A stretch of 8,713 bases of DNA from Desulfobulbus sp. Its GTDB lineage: Bacteria > Desulfobacterota > Desulfobulbia > Desulfobulbales > Desulfobulbaceae. The position numbers and the translations under genes were made by a program. This document shows, one piece after another, positions 1-6,465 of this stretch. The notes below the pieces were generated by a model, which saw nothing but the letters and a program-made list of their open reading frames with translations, had not been told where the DNA came from and searched no databases. Every line of letters starts with the position of its first letter. The stretch's first letter is position 1. The stretch lies in assembly GCA_030600525.1 (NCBI GenBank), contig JAUVLX010000138.1, forward strand, positions 1 to 8,713, read 5' to 3'.

Positions 1-1003
1 CAGCAACTTTTAAAGCACCACTAAGATCGGTGTCCACAAGAATGACGACGAACTCCTCACCGCCATAACGCGCACAAAAATCTCCACTCCTTTTAACTGA
101 AGCCTTGAGAGACATTGCCACTTCTTTCAAACAGTTATCACCAGCAGTGTGCCCGTACCTGTCATTAAACTTTTTAAAATTATCAATATCACACATGATT
201 AGCGATAAAGGTTCGCTTTCACGTTTACTTCGTCTAAACGCTTGTAAAATCCTTTCTGAAAAACTCCTCCGATTTGGTATTTCAGTTAATGCATCCATGA
301 TAGCTTGCTGCTTTATTATACTATAAGAAGCACTTAACTTCCTTTCCACAAACCCGAGCCCTATCAAACCTAAGAGAGCGATTGCCACATGAGTAATCAA
401 CATGACAGAAAGATGCATGTCAGCTTCAAAGGGCATGGTCACACTAATACCTCCACGTATGTCTCCCTCTTTGTACCCCTGTTGACCGTGGCACTTTAGA
501 CATGATTTTTCTGTTATAAGCGGAGCCATAAAAAAATAAAATTCACTCTTGTTTTTTTCAAAGAATTCACCACCTTCAAGTATTCCGTTCTCAAACTGAT
601 TAAAATAAGAGGTCTCACGCTTTGTAGCCTGGTTTTCTGGTCTGATGGGATTCAGACTTGTGATATGAAATTGGACTCCTTGAGCACTCTGGGCGATGTC
701 AGACACCTGCCGCGTCATATAAGCCGGATTGATTTTTGTCAAAGTCAATCCGGGATTAATCTGAATATCACGGTCCAAAATTTTAAGATAGGGGTTAGGG
801 AGTGTTGTTTCTGTAACAGGAACATATACACCGCCATGTTGAGCATTCCATTTTCGAGTAATTACAACCTGTTGAAAGAAACTTCTGGCTGTTAAAAAAG
901 CTAACTGCGGTTGTTCTTTCAGGGTGCTTGAATAGTTCAACACAAAGGAGGTTAAAATAACAGCGCTCCACAGGATACCAATTATTATGATATGCTTTTT
1001 CAC
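1..1003 (-). CDS. Membrane heme-c sensor diguanylate cyclase (DUF3365-GGDEF), 3'-truncated by window edge
   Basis: Reading the minus strand from 1003 down gives 334 uninterrupted codons that run off the window. Residues 4-20 form a hydrophobic N-terminal anchor. Residues about 38-190 match the DUF3365/Tll0287-like periplasmic domain, including a GGVYV segment, a SLNPIRPEN segment and one heme c motif, CLKCH, at 168-172. A second membrane helix spans about 198-219. The cytoplasmic GGDEF domain begins near DALTEIPNRR (237-246), followed by CDIDNFKKFND, an RxxD inhibitory site (R305, D308) and an intact GGEEF (314-318), so an active enzyme making c-di-GMP from two GTP is expected. It probably couples a periplasmic redox or gas signal to c-di-GMP. 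The start is uncertain: GTG at 1003 gives a natural VKKH-hydrophobic beginning, TTG at 1009 is in frame, there is no ATG, and no strong ribosome binding site is visible. The rest of the GGDEF domain and any further output domain lie outside. Confidence 0.9.
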   Translation of the reverse strand, partial: MKKHIIIIGILWSAVILTSFVLNYSSTLKEQPQLAFLTARSFFQQVVITRKWNAQHGGVYVPVTETTLPNPYLKILDRDIQINPGLTLTKINPAYMTRQVSDIAQSAQGVQFHITSLNPIRPENQATKRETSYFNQFENGILEGGEFFEKNKSEFYFFMAPLITEKSCLKCHGQQGYKEGDIRGGISVTMPFEADMHLSVMLITHVAIALLGLIGLGFVERKLSASYSIIKQQAIMDALTEIPNRRSFSERILQAFRRSKRESEPLSLIMCDIDNFKKFNDRYGHTAGDNCLKEVAMSLKASVKRSGDFCARYGGEEFVVILVDTDLSGALKVA

Positions 1004-1053
1004 ATTCAAATATATCACCAAGGAGGGACTGAAAGGTTAATAGGGGGTATGTG

Positions 1054-1059
1054 ATTATA
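1054..1059 (-). promoter_or_regulatory. Putative -10 box for the diguanylate cyclase gene
   Basis: On the minus strand this reads TATAAT, a perfect sigma-70 -10 consensus, about 50 nt upstream of the GTG start at 1003. No good -35 hexamer is visible at 16-18 nt spacing, so the promoter is either weak or activator-dependent. Assignment rests on the -10 match and position only. Confidence 0.4.
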
Positions 1060-1461
1060 GAAAATAACCGTACCAATTACCAGAAGTTAGACATTTAAGT
1101 TTTCAGATATCGTTTAAAGATGAGTATCAGACAAATACTAGGACACCCCTTCTCTCGCAAATACTTTTCTTAACAGCAAGGCGCTTTTAAAACTTAATTT
1201 TTTCACTCAAAAGCGTGCGCCACGAATACCAACACGAAACCAACAATCTTACCGCCTATGCCATCTATATTCTGCTGATTTACACTCACCTCAGGGGTAA
1301 ATAAAAATTCAACCAGCTTCACCACCCCTGGCAACTGACCGTCCTTAACCCTGGCGGAATGTTACGCTACCCGAAACAGGCTTGAGGAACGTCTTGAACA
1401 GGAGAACAGAAGACACTGTAAAATCTCAGCATCACAAGCCCAACTTAACATTCTGTAAATC
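1060..1461. other. Gene-free intergenic stretch, no convincing coding content
   Basis: This is the bulk of the 586-bp gap between the divergently oriented diguanylate cyclase and TAXI genes. All frames are broken by stops at short intervals. A few stop-interrupted stretches look protein-like (for example around 1225-1300 and 1305-1380, plus strand), but I cannot match them to a family. One imperfect inverted repeat occurs: CGCTTTT at 1182-1188 pairs with AAAAGCG at 1209-1215 across a 20-nt loop. It lacks a trailing T-run, so it is not a canonical terminator. The gap may hold regulatory sites or a decayed gene. Confidence 0.5.
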
Positions 1462-1495
1462 TTGACATAATTCATTATAACCGGCATGTTATAAT
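1462..1495 (+). promoter_or_regulatory. Promoter of the TAXI gene with a perfect dyad over an extended -10
   Basis: An extended -10 element, TGTTATAAT, occupies 1487-1495. A perfect TTGACA lies at 1462-1467, but 22 nt away, too far for a standard -35/-10 pair, so the extended -10 probably carries the promoter. A perfect 8-bp inverted repeat, ATTATAAC (1474-1481), 6-nt spacer, GTTATAAT (1488-1495), covers the core promoter. The arm-N6-arm geometry and overlap with the -10 fit a repressor operator, though the AT-rich arms partly reflect the -10 sequence itself. Predicted transcript start is near 1502, leaving a leader of about 88 nt. Confidence 0.5.
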
Positions 1496-1575
1496 TTTTA
1501 GACTACCAGCCAAAACTTAAAAAACCGGAATCCCCACGGTTGGCTGCAACTTCAAAAAGCTCTTTTATTACTCCC

Positions 1576-1583
1576 AAAGGAGG
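1576..1583 (+). promoter_or_regulatory. Ribosome binding site of the TAXI gene
   Basis: AAAGGAGG sits 6 nt before the ATG at 1590. It is a near-perfect Shine-Dalgarno sequence and fixes the start that also gives a clean signal peptide. Confidence 0.9.
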
Positions 1584-1589
1584 CTTTCC

Positions 1590-2582
1590 ATGAAACGAAT
1601 TTGCACAATTATCCTGCTGAACCTGATCGTTTTCCTCTTCATCACCACAACCAGCTATGCTGCTCCTCCCGTTCCCATGGGAATAGTTACCGGTAGCACC
1701 AAGGGTACCTATTATCAATTTGGGTTAAATATTGCCGAGCTCGTCAAAACGAAAAATATGCAGCTCAAGGTTGCACCATCAAGGGGATCGGTGGAAAACA
1801 TCTACGCCGTCTTTAAACGTCCCCGAACGCAGCTGGGCATTGTCCAGGCTGATGTTTTGGCCTTTGTGTCACGGATAGGGACAGATCCTGTGTTGCAGCA
1901 AATTGCCCAAAAAATCAAATTGGTATTTCCGCTTTACAATGAAGAAATTCACCTTATCGGCAACAGTACGTTAACAGAATTTGCCGACCTGACAGGAAAA
2001 AGGATCGCGATTGGCACGGAAGGAAGCGGTACCTACCTCACAGCCCGTCTCCTTTTTGAAATTTCCGGGGTAACCCCTGGAAAAACCATTACCATAGGGA
2101 CACACGAAGCACTCACGCAGTTAAAAGCAGGTCAGATAGATGCCATGTTCTATGTCGCAGGGTACCCTGTAAAACTTTTTTCCGATGAAATCAGTGACAG
2201 CGACAATCTGATTTTAGTCCCTATTCGAAACGAGGCAATAGGCGAATTTTATCCAGAAACGGATATTCCTGCAGGCACCTACAGCTGGCAGCAGCAAGCG
2301 GTGTCCACAAAGGCTGTAAAAGCGGTCTTGGTTTCGTATAACTTTCGTAACAAAAACTGTGCAAACGTTGGTCGGATAGGACGCTCCATTTACGACAATC
2401 TCGATTGGTTACAGGAAAATGGCCATCCCAAGTGGAATGCAGTGGATCTAAATTTTCCCTTAAAGGGCTGGGAACAATATGACTGTGTACGGAAACAATT
2501 GGCTGACATACCCGCAGCTGCCAGGAGAACAGAGGAATTGAATCCGGTTCTGGAAGCGATTAAGGATGTGTTACAAAACTAA
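1590..2582 (+). CDS. TAXI-family TRAP transporter solute-binding protein, orphan
   Basis: The product is 330 residues, the usual size for TAXI (TRAP-associated extracytoplasmic immunogenic) binding proteins. It begins with a signal peptide (KR, a hydrophobic core to about residue 22, cleavage near SYA-A at 24-25). The mature part opens with the family hallmark GIVTGSTKGTYYQFG, followed by SRGSVENIYAV, the LGIVQADVLA segment, the inter-lobe GKRIAIGTEGSGTYLTA segment and LKAGQIDAMFYVAGYP. These describe a two-lobed periplasmic receptor that would capture a small organic solute such as a carboxylate or amino acid; the ligand cannot be read from sequence. The expected fused 4TM/12TM TRAP permease is not adjacent: the next gene is an ATPase of another family. 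It may use a distant permease or serve as a sensory binding protein. A strong ribosome binding site and its own promoter precede it. Confidence 0.9.
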   Translation: MKRICTIILLNLIVFLFITTTSYAAPPVPMGIVTGSTKGTYYQFGLNIAELVKTKNMQLKVAPSRGSVENIYAVFKRPRTQLGIVQADVLAFVSRIGTDPVLQQIAQKIKLVFPLYNEEIHLIGNSTLTEFADLTGKRIAIGTEGSGTYLTARLLFEISGVTPGKTITIGTHEALTQLKAGQIDAMFYVAGYPVKLFSDEISDSDNLILVPIRNEAIGEFYPETDIPAGTYSWQQQAVSTKAVKAVLVSYNFRNKNCANVGRIGRSIYDNLDWLQENGHPKWNAVDLNFPLKGWEQYDCVRKQLADIPAAARRTEELNPVLEAIKDVLQN

Positions 2583-2610
2583 CTAACATGCGTCCTTTTT
2601 CTTTTTATCC

Positions 2611-2623
2611 TGCTATAATAGCA
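2611..2623 (+). promoter_or_regulatory. Extended -10 promoter element upstream of the ExeA-like gene, within a small palindrome
   Basis: TGCTATAAT (2611-2619) is a perfect extended -10 element 81 bp before the ATG at 2700. It sits inside a perfect 13-bp palindrome, TGCTAT-A-ATAGCA. No clear -35 is seen, which is tolerated for extended -10 promoters. It lies in the 117-bp gap after the TAXI gene, where I see no terminator hairpin, so read-through from the TAXI gene is also possible. It would drive the ATPase and norR genes. Confidence 0.5.
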
Positions 2624-2699
2624 TACTCTGCAAACACTCTTCGCCAACTTTAAATATGTAGGACACAAGCGGTGAAACACAAACGAACACCGGCTGAAT

Positions 2700-4733
2700 A
2701 TGTATCTACAATTTTATGACCTCGACAGGGCTCCTTTTCAGAGTTCTTTTGACCCTGACTTTTTTTGGCAGGGAACGAAAATTCATAAATTGCTCAAAAT
2801 CCTTAAGTTTGATTTTGAACGACACACACGGATTAGTTTAATTACCGGTGATCCCGGCTGCGGCAAGACCAGTGTTATCCGTGCGGCCCTTGATTCGCTT
2901 AATCCATCCGTACTCGTTGCAGTGGTGCCGGATTCCCGGCTTTCAGTTCGGGAATTCTACGATTTAACCGGCCACGCCTTAGGATTGCCGGGTCCATTTC
3001 CTACTCGTAAAACCTTCCTTAAACAAATACTAGCCTTGCTACAGAGTACGGAAGAGCAAAAAAAGCAGGTCCTGCTGGTACTTGACGAGGCCCAGCAGCT
3101 TTCTCCGCAATTAATAGAGGAAATAGAGGCAATCATTACCCTTGGCACACAAGAACTTGAGGGGTTATCTGTCTGCCTGGTTGGTCAGCTTGACAATGCT
3201 GATTGCTTAAAAGGTCACATTCTTTCCTTTTTCAAGAACCATGACATGGTTCTCCACCATCTTGCCCCCATGACCCAGGAAGAAACGGCCAACTATATTC
3301 AGCATCGCCTCAAGGTTGCCGGCACTACCCGCAAAATCTTCACCGACGATGCTGTTCAGAAAATCCACAGGCACTCCGACGGTTATCCTACACAAATCAA
3401 CAACATATGCGATTTAGCCTTGTTTATAGGGGAGAGCAAACAAGCAACAGATATTGATGCAGCCCTTATCCTTGCCAATGCTGACAAACTGCAATTTTCT
3501 CCCCGACAAGGTGACTCACCGACAAATTGCCAGGTTACGGATGCTGCATGTAAGGATAAAGACCAAAACGATGACGCAGAAATATCCAAACCAGATAGCG
3601 ACGCAAAACCAGATATAAAACAAAGAATATCGGCTTTGGAAGTTTTTGCCCAACTGGATAAGGATAAAGAAAAGCAGGAACCAGAACCAAAACGATCTTT
3701 TGCTCTACCTACACTTGGGCTATGCCTGCTCCTACTACTTGGCACCAGTGGCTATGTGTACTACCACAAATGGATAGAAAGACCTGATTTACCCCAAATA
3801 AAACCGATTCAGGTCCAAGAAAAAGAACCAAAACAAGCTATCAGCCAGACTTCGGCAGGCAACCTTACTCCTGTTAAGGGGCAGCAGGCCATCTCGCCCC
3901 CAATCCCCTCGCCAACTCAGGTTGACAGTACGCTGAGCCTGTCACAGGAAAAAACTCCCGACAAAGGCGCTGTCAACCCAAACAACGTGTCATTGCTGGA
4001 GGAACAACCCATTCCTACGCCAGCTCCAATCCTGGTAGAATCCGATGGTGATGAAACGGGAGTAGATAAACTGGTTACGCCCCAGCTCCAGGAAAAAGAA
4101 CCAAAACAAGCTATCAGCCAGAAATCGGCAAGCAACTTTACTCCTGTTAAGGGGGCGCAAACCATCTCGCCTCCAATCCCCTCGCCAACTCAGGTTGACA
4201 ATACGCTGAGCCTGCCCCAGGAAAAAATTCCCGATAAAGAAACTGGCAACCTAAACACTGTGTCATTGCAGGAAGAACAACCCACTCCTACGCCAGTTTC
4301 ACTTCTGGTACAACCCGATGGTGATGAAACAAGGGTAGACAAACTAGTTATGCCCCAGCTCCAAGAACAGATCCAAGACCTTCTTCAGGAGGCGACCAGT
4401 GACCTTTTTGTGGAGCAGGCGACCCCTGTTATTGAAGACGAAAACCAGAAAAAAGTGACCCTTCTACCACCAGAGAAAAGCCTATCCAAGACTAAACAGG
4501 AAAAGACTCTACCGGCTACCCTCAAAAGAAGTCAGGAACTTCAACAATTTCTGGCAGGGGGATCATTTGCCGGTGTAAAAAAGAGTGACAAAAAGAAACA
4601 GTCTGACCAAAATGAAAAAAAAAGTGTTCAGCTTTCCTCTCCGATTAATACAAAGAAACAGCCAAAGGTGGAACCTGCTCCAGCAAATGTGATCGACTGG
4701 CTGCTCAAAAAAAAGGAACAAAGGGCTCCCTAA
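2700..4733 (+). CDS. ExeA/GspA-type AAA ATPase with one TM helix and repetitive Pro-rich C-terminal half
   Basis: The 677-residue product opens with MYLQFYDLDRAPF, matching the conserved start of ExeA-family ATPases; this fixes the start despite a poor ribosome binding site. The AAA domain covers about 1-265: Walker A GDPGCGKT (50-57), Walker B LLVLDEA (125-131), sensor-1 region near VCLVGQLDN (158-166). A charged linker leads to a membrane helix at about 334-355. Residues 356-677 would then be periplasmic and are rich in P, Q, K and E, with a tandem 91-residue duplication (372-462, 463-553). No peptidoglycan-binding domain, present in classical ExeA, is visible. Two features look atypical: the family's PRxIN sensor-2 arginine reads PTQIN (230-234), and the usual arginines before the P-L-x-x-E-E-T segment appear as H and K. 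The known relative ExeA acts in secretin assembly; here no secretion genes are adjacent. It lies 12 nt upstream of norR, suggesting co-transcription. Confidence 0.85.
   Translation: MYLQFYDLDRAPFQSSFDPDFFWQGTKIHKLLKILKFDFERHTRISLITGDPGCGKTSVIRAALDSLNPSVLVAVVPDSRLSVREFYDLTGHALGLPGPFPTRKTFLKQILALLQSTEEQKKQVLLVLDEAQQLSPQLIEEIEAIITLGTQELEGLSVCLVGQLDNADCLKGHILSFFKNHDMVLHHLAPMTQEETANYIQHRLKVAGTTRKIFTDDAVQKIHRHSDGYPTQINNICDLALFIGESKQATDIDAALILANADKLQFSPRQGDSPTNCQVTDAACKDKDQNDDAEISKPDSDAKPDIKQRISALEVFAQLDKDKEKQEPEPKRSFALPTLGLCLLLLLGTSGYVYYHKWIERPDLPQIKPIQVQEKEPKQAISQTSAGNLTPVKGQQAISPPIPSPTQVDSTLSLSQEKTPDKGAVNPNNVSLLEEQPIPTPAPILVESDGDETGVDKLVTPQLQEKEPKQAISQKSASNFTPVKGAQTISPPIPSPTQVDNTLSLPQEKIPDKETGNLNTVSLQEEQPTPTPVSLLVQPDGDETRVDKLVMPQLQEQIQDLLQEATSDLFVEQATPVIEDENQKKVTLLPPEKSLSKTKQEKTLPATLKRSQELQQFLAGGSFAGVKKSDKKKQSDQNEKKSVQLSSPINTKKQPKVEPAPANVIDWLLKKKEQRAP
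3813..4358 (+). repeat. Two tandem 273-bp units inside the ExeA-like gene
   Basis: Unit 1 is 3813-4085 and unit 2 is 4086-4358, exactly 273 bp (91 codons) each with no gap between them. Counting by eye, 68 of 91 residues are identical (about 75%). A few residues of a third unit (LQEQ) follow at 4359. Each unit begins QEKEPKQAISQ, contains ISPPIPSPTQVD, and ends DGDET-x-VDKLV. The pattern indicates an in-frame tandem duplication in the extracytoplasmic region that has since diverged. Confidence 0.92.
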
Positions 4734-4745
4734 TTTGGATTTGAG

Positions 4746-6311
4746 ATGAGCAAACTTGATACCCTTGCAGCAATAGCGGCCAATCTGACCGCTATCTTAA
4801 GCGCAGAAGACCGTTATCAGCGCCTGCTCGATGCACTACACATTGCCATTCCTTATGACGCAGCAGCATTATTAAGAATCCAAGGAGACACCCTGATACC
4901 ACTGGCTGCCAGAGGGTTAACTCCTGATGCCCTTGGCCGTCAATACCAACGCAAGGTACACCCTCGACTCGATATTATCTGCAACTCCAGTGAGCCTGTG
5001 GTCTTCTCCAAGGACTCCCCTCTACCAGATCCTTTTGATGGATTAATCGCTCTTGCCCCGGAATCAACCCAGCACATACACGCATGCCTGGGATGCCCCC
5101 TCCATGTGGGGGATCAACTTGTAGGGGTGCTGACCGCTGATGCCCTTGACCCAGGAGCCTTTGACCACCTTCCCCAAAAATTTTTAAAAGTGATCGGCTT
5201 GATGGCAGGTGCACAAATGCAGACAGCCGACCTGCTTACAGCCCTGGAAAAAAAAGCTGAACGCCAAGGCCAGATAGCTACCGACTTGATGCAGGATGCA
5301 CTTACACAACGTGGAACTGAAATCCTCGGTACCAGCAAGGTCATCGAACAGCTTCGGCAAGAGATCAGCCTGGTAGCTAAATCTGATTTCACCACCCTGA
5401 TCCTTGGCGAAACAGGAGTAGGCAAGGAACTTGTTGCCAGGGCTCTCCATACCCAATCCCTACGCAGGGGAGAGCCCTTGCTATATCTGAACTGCGCAAC
5501 TCTGACTGATTCGCTGGCCGAGAGTGAGCTTTTTGGTCATGTCAAAGGGGCATTTACAGGAGCCACCCATACCCGAACAGGAAAGTTTGAACTTGCTGAT
5601 GAAGGCACCCTGTTTCTTGACGAAATAGGTGAACTCTCGCTTGAAAATCAGGCAAAAATATTACGTGCCATCCAGGAGGGGGAAATTCAGCCTGTTGGAT
5701 CGGAGAAGATGGTGCATGTGGATGTACGCCTGCTAGCTGCAACAAACAGGAATCTGGAACAAGAGGTTGCAGCTGGCAGGTTCAGGGCAGACCTTTTTCA
5801 CCGCCTCAACGTCTACCCCATCAAGGTACCTCCGCTCAGGGAAAGGAAGGAAGATGTAGCTGTTCTTGGGGGATATTTTGCAGAAAAATCCATGGCCAGG
5901 TTAGGGCTGAAAAAAGTTCGGATAGGTGAAGACGCGCTGAAGTTACTTCTTCGCTATAACTGGCCCGGCAACGTCCGCGAGCTGGAAAACATTATCTCCA
6001 GGTCGATGTTGAAGGCATCGGCAGGATTTGACCACAACGACATCATCACCATGCGTCCACAGCACTTAACTGCAGACCTAGGGACAGCAATCTACACAAA
6101 CCCTGTACAGGAGAATCAACCCTCCTTTGAGATTTTCAGTAAAACTTCATTACGGGACGAACTGAAAGCGCTGCAAATTCGATTAATCAAGTCCGCCCTT
6201 GAAAAGAACAATGGCAATTGGTCTGCTGCCGCCCGTGACTTAGACATGAACAGGAGCAATCTGCACAACCTGGCAACCCGACTTGGTCTGCGAAAAAAAC
6301 AAAGCTGCTGA
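4746..6311 (+). CDS. norR: NorR-like nitric-oxide-responsive sigma-54 activator (GAF-AAA+-HTH)
   Basis: The 521-residue product has three domains. The N-terminal GAF domain (about 20-180) resembles E. coli NorR (504 aa) closely, including LLRIQGDTLIPLA, HPRL, LPDPFDGL, HACLG and LTADALDPGAFD. By alignment from memory, R74, D95, D98 and D132 match the E. coli iron-site residues R75, D96, D99 and D131, while the R81 position is N80. The AAA+ domain (about 190-425) has Walker A GETGVGKE (221-228), the sigma-54-contacting GAFTGA loop (268-273), Walker B LFLDE (289-293) and WPGNVRELE. A Fis-type HTH (about 478-515, GNWSAAARDLDMNRSNL) binds enhancer DNA. In E. coli, NO binding to the GAF iron relieves repression of the AAA+ ATPase and activates norVW. 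Start choice agrees with the E. coli protein; the ribosome binding site is weak. The likely target is the adjacent octaheme cytochrome gene rather than a divergent norV. Confidence 0.9.
   Translation: MSKLDTLAAIAANLTAILSAEDRYQRLLDALHIAIPYDAAALLRIQGDTLIPLAARGLTPDALGRQYQRKVHPRLDIICNSSEPVVFSKDSPLPDPFDGLIALAPESTQHIHACLGCPLHVGDQLVGVLTADALDPGAFDHLPQKFLKVIGLMAGAQMQTADLLTALEKKAERQGQIATDLMQDALTQRGTEILGTSKVIEQLRQEISLVAKSDFTTLILGETGVGKELVARALHTQSLRRGEPLLYLNCATLTDSLAESELFGHVKGAFTGATHTRTGKFELADEGTLFLDEIGELSLENQAKILRAIQEGEIQPVGSEKMVHVDVRLLAATNRNLEQEVAAGRFRADLFHRLNVYPIKVPPLRERKEDVAVLGGYFAEKSMARLGLKKVRIGEDALKLLLRYNWPGNVRELENIISRSMLKASAGFDHNDIITMRPQHLTADLGTAIYTNPVQENQPSFEIFSKTSLRDELKALQIRLIKSALEKNNGNWSAAARDLDMNRSNLHNLATRLGLRKKQSC
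6212..6227 (+). promoter_or_regulatory. Sigma-54-like -24/-12 element inside the 3' end of norR
   Basis: The 16-bp element starts TGGCA and ends TGCT, with the diagnostic GG (6213-6214) and GC (6225-6226) separated by exactly 10 nt. It matches the TGGCACG-N4-TTGCT consensus at 9 of 12 specified positions. Predicted transcript start is near 6238, about 228 nt upstream of the cytochrome ATG. It lies in codons for the GNWSAA part of the HTH, so the match could be coincidental. An activator of exactly this promoter class is encoded by the same gene. Confidence 0.4.
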
Positions 6312-6382
6312 GAGTATAGCCAACATCTTACCAATAACACTCTCTTCGCTCCGGTTGCTCCCGCCAGAAAATCCATATAACA

Positions 6383-6412
6383 TTTAAAAATTACCCGTTT
6401 CTTTTGTATACT
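6383..6412 (+). promoter_or_regulatory. Weak sigma-70-like promoter before the octaheme cytochrome gene
   Basis: TTTAAA (6383-6388) and TATACT (6407-6412) are separated by 18 nt, matching the consensus hexamers at 4 and 5 of 6 positions. It lies in the 154-bp gap between norR and the cytochrome gene and could supply basal expression. The AT-rich context makes chance matches likely. Confidence 0.3.
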
Positions 6413-6453
6413 TAAATGAATACGCTGTAAGAAGGAGATGCTTCTCGTTCAAT

Positions 6454-6461
6454 AAAGGAGG
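6454..6461 (+). promoter_or_regulatory. Ribosome binding site of the octaheme cytochrome gene
   Basis: AAAGGAGG precedes the ATG at 6466 by 4 nt, a very strong Shine-Dalgarno match consistent with high expression. A short hairpin (AGAAG, 6-nt loop, CTTCT) lies about 10 nt upstream of it. Confidence 0.88.
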
Positions 6462-6465
6462 AAAC

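Noticed and set aside
1353..1370. TGGCGG...ACGC as a sigma-54 promoter for the TAXI gene
   Set aside because: The GG to GC spacing is 11 nt, not the 10 nt that sigma-54 promoters require.
1220..1457. Possible pseudogene or transposase remnant
   Set aside because: Several stops and frame changes with no family motif that I can name; kept only as a low-interest observation.
1462..1467. Perfect TTGACA as the -35 of the 1490-1495 TATAAT
   Set aside because: The 22-nt spacing is outside the working range; the extended -10 is a better explanation of promoter activity.
6102..6111. 10-bp palindrome CCTGTACAGG as a NorR enhancer site
   Set aside because: It does not fit the GT-N7-AC pattern known for NorR sites and lies in coding sequence where chance palindromes are common.
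6310..6344. Hairpin GAGAGT/ACTCTC at the end of norR as a terminator
   Set aside because: Only 6 bp with a 23-nt loop and no following T-run; too weak to call a terminator.
6438..6455. Five-codon leader peptide (ATG to TAA, MLLVQ) before the cytochrome gene
   Set aside because: Its Shine-Dalgarno would be 1 nt from the ATG, and there are no regulatory codon runs or attenuator structure.
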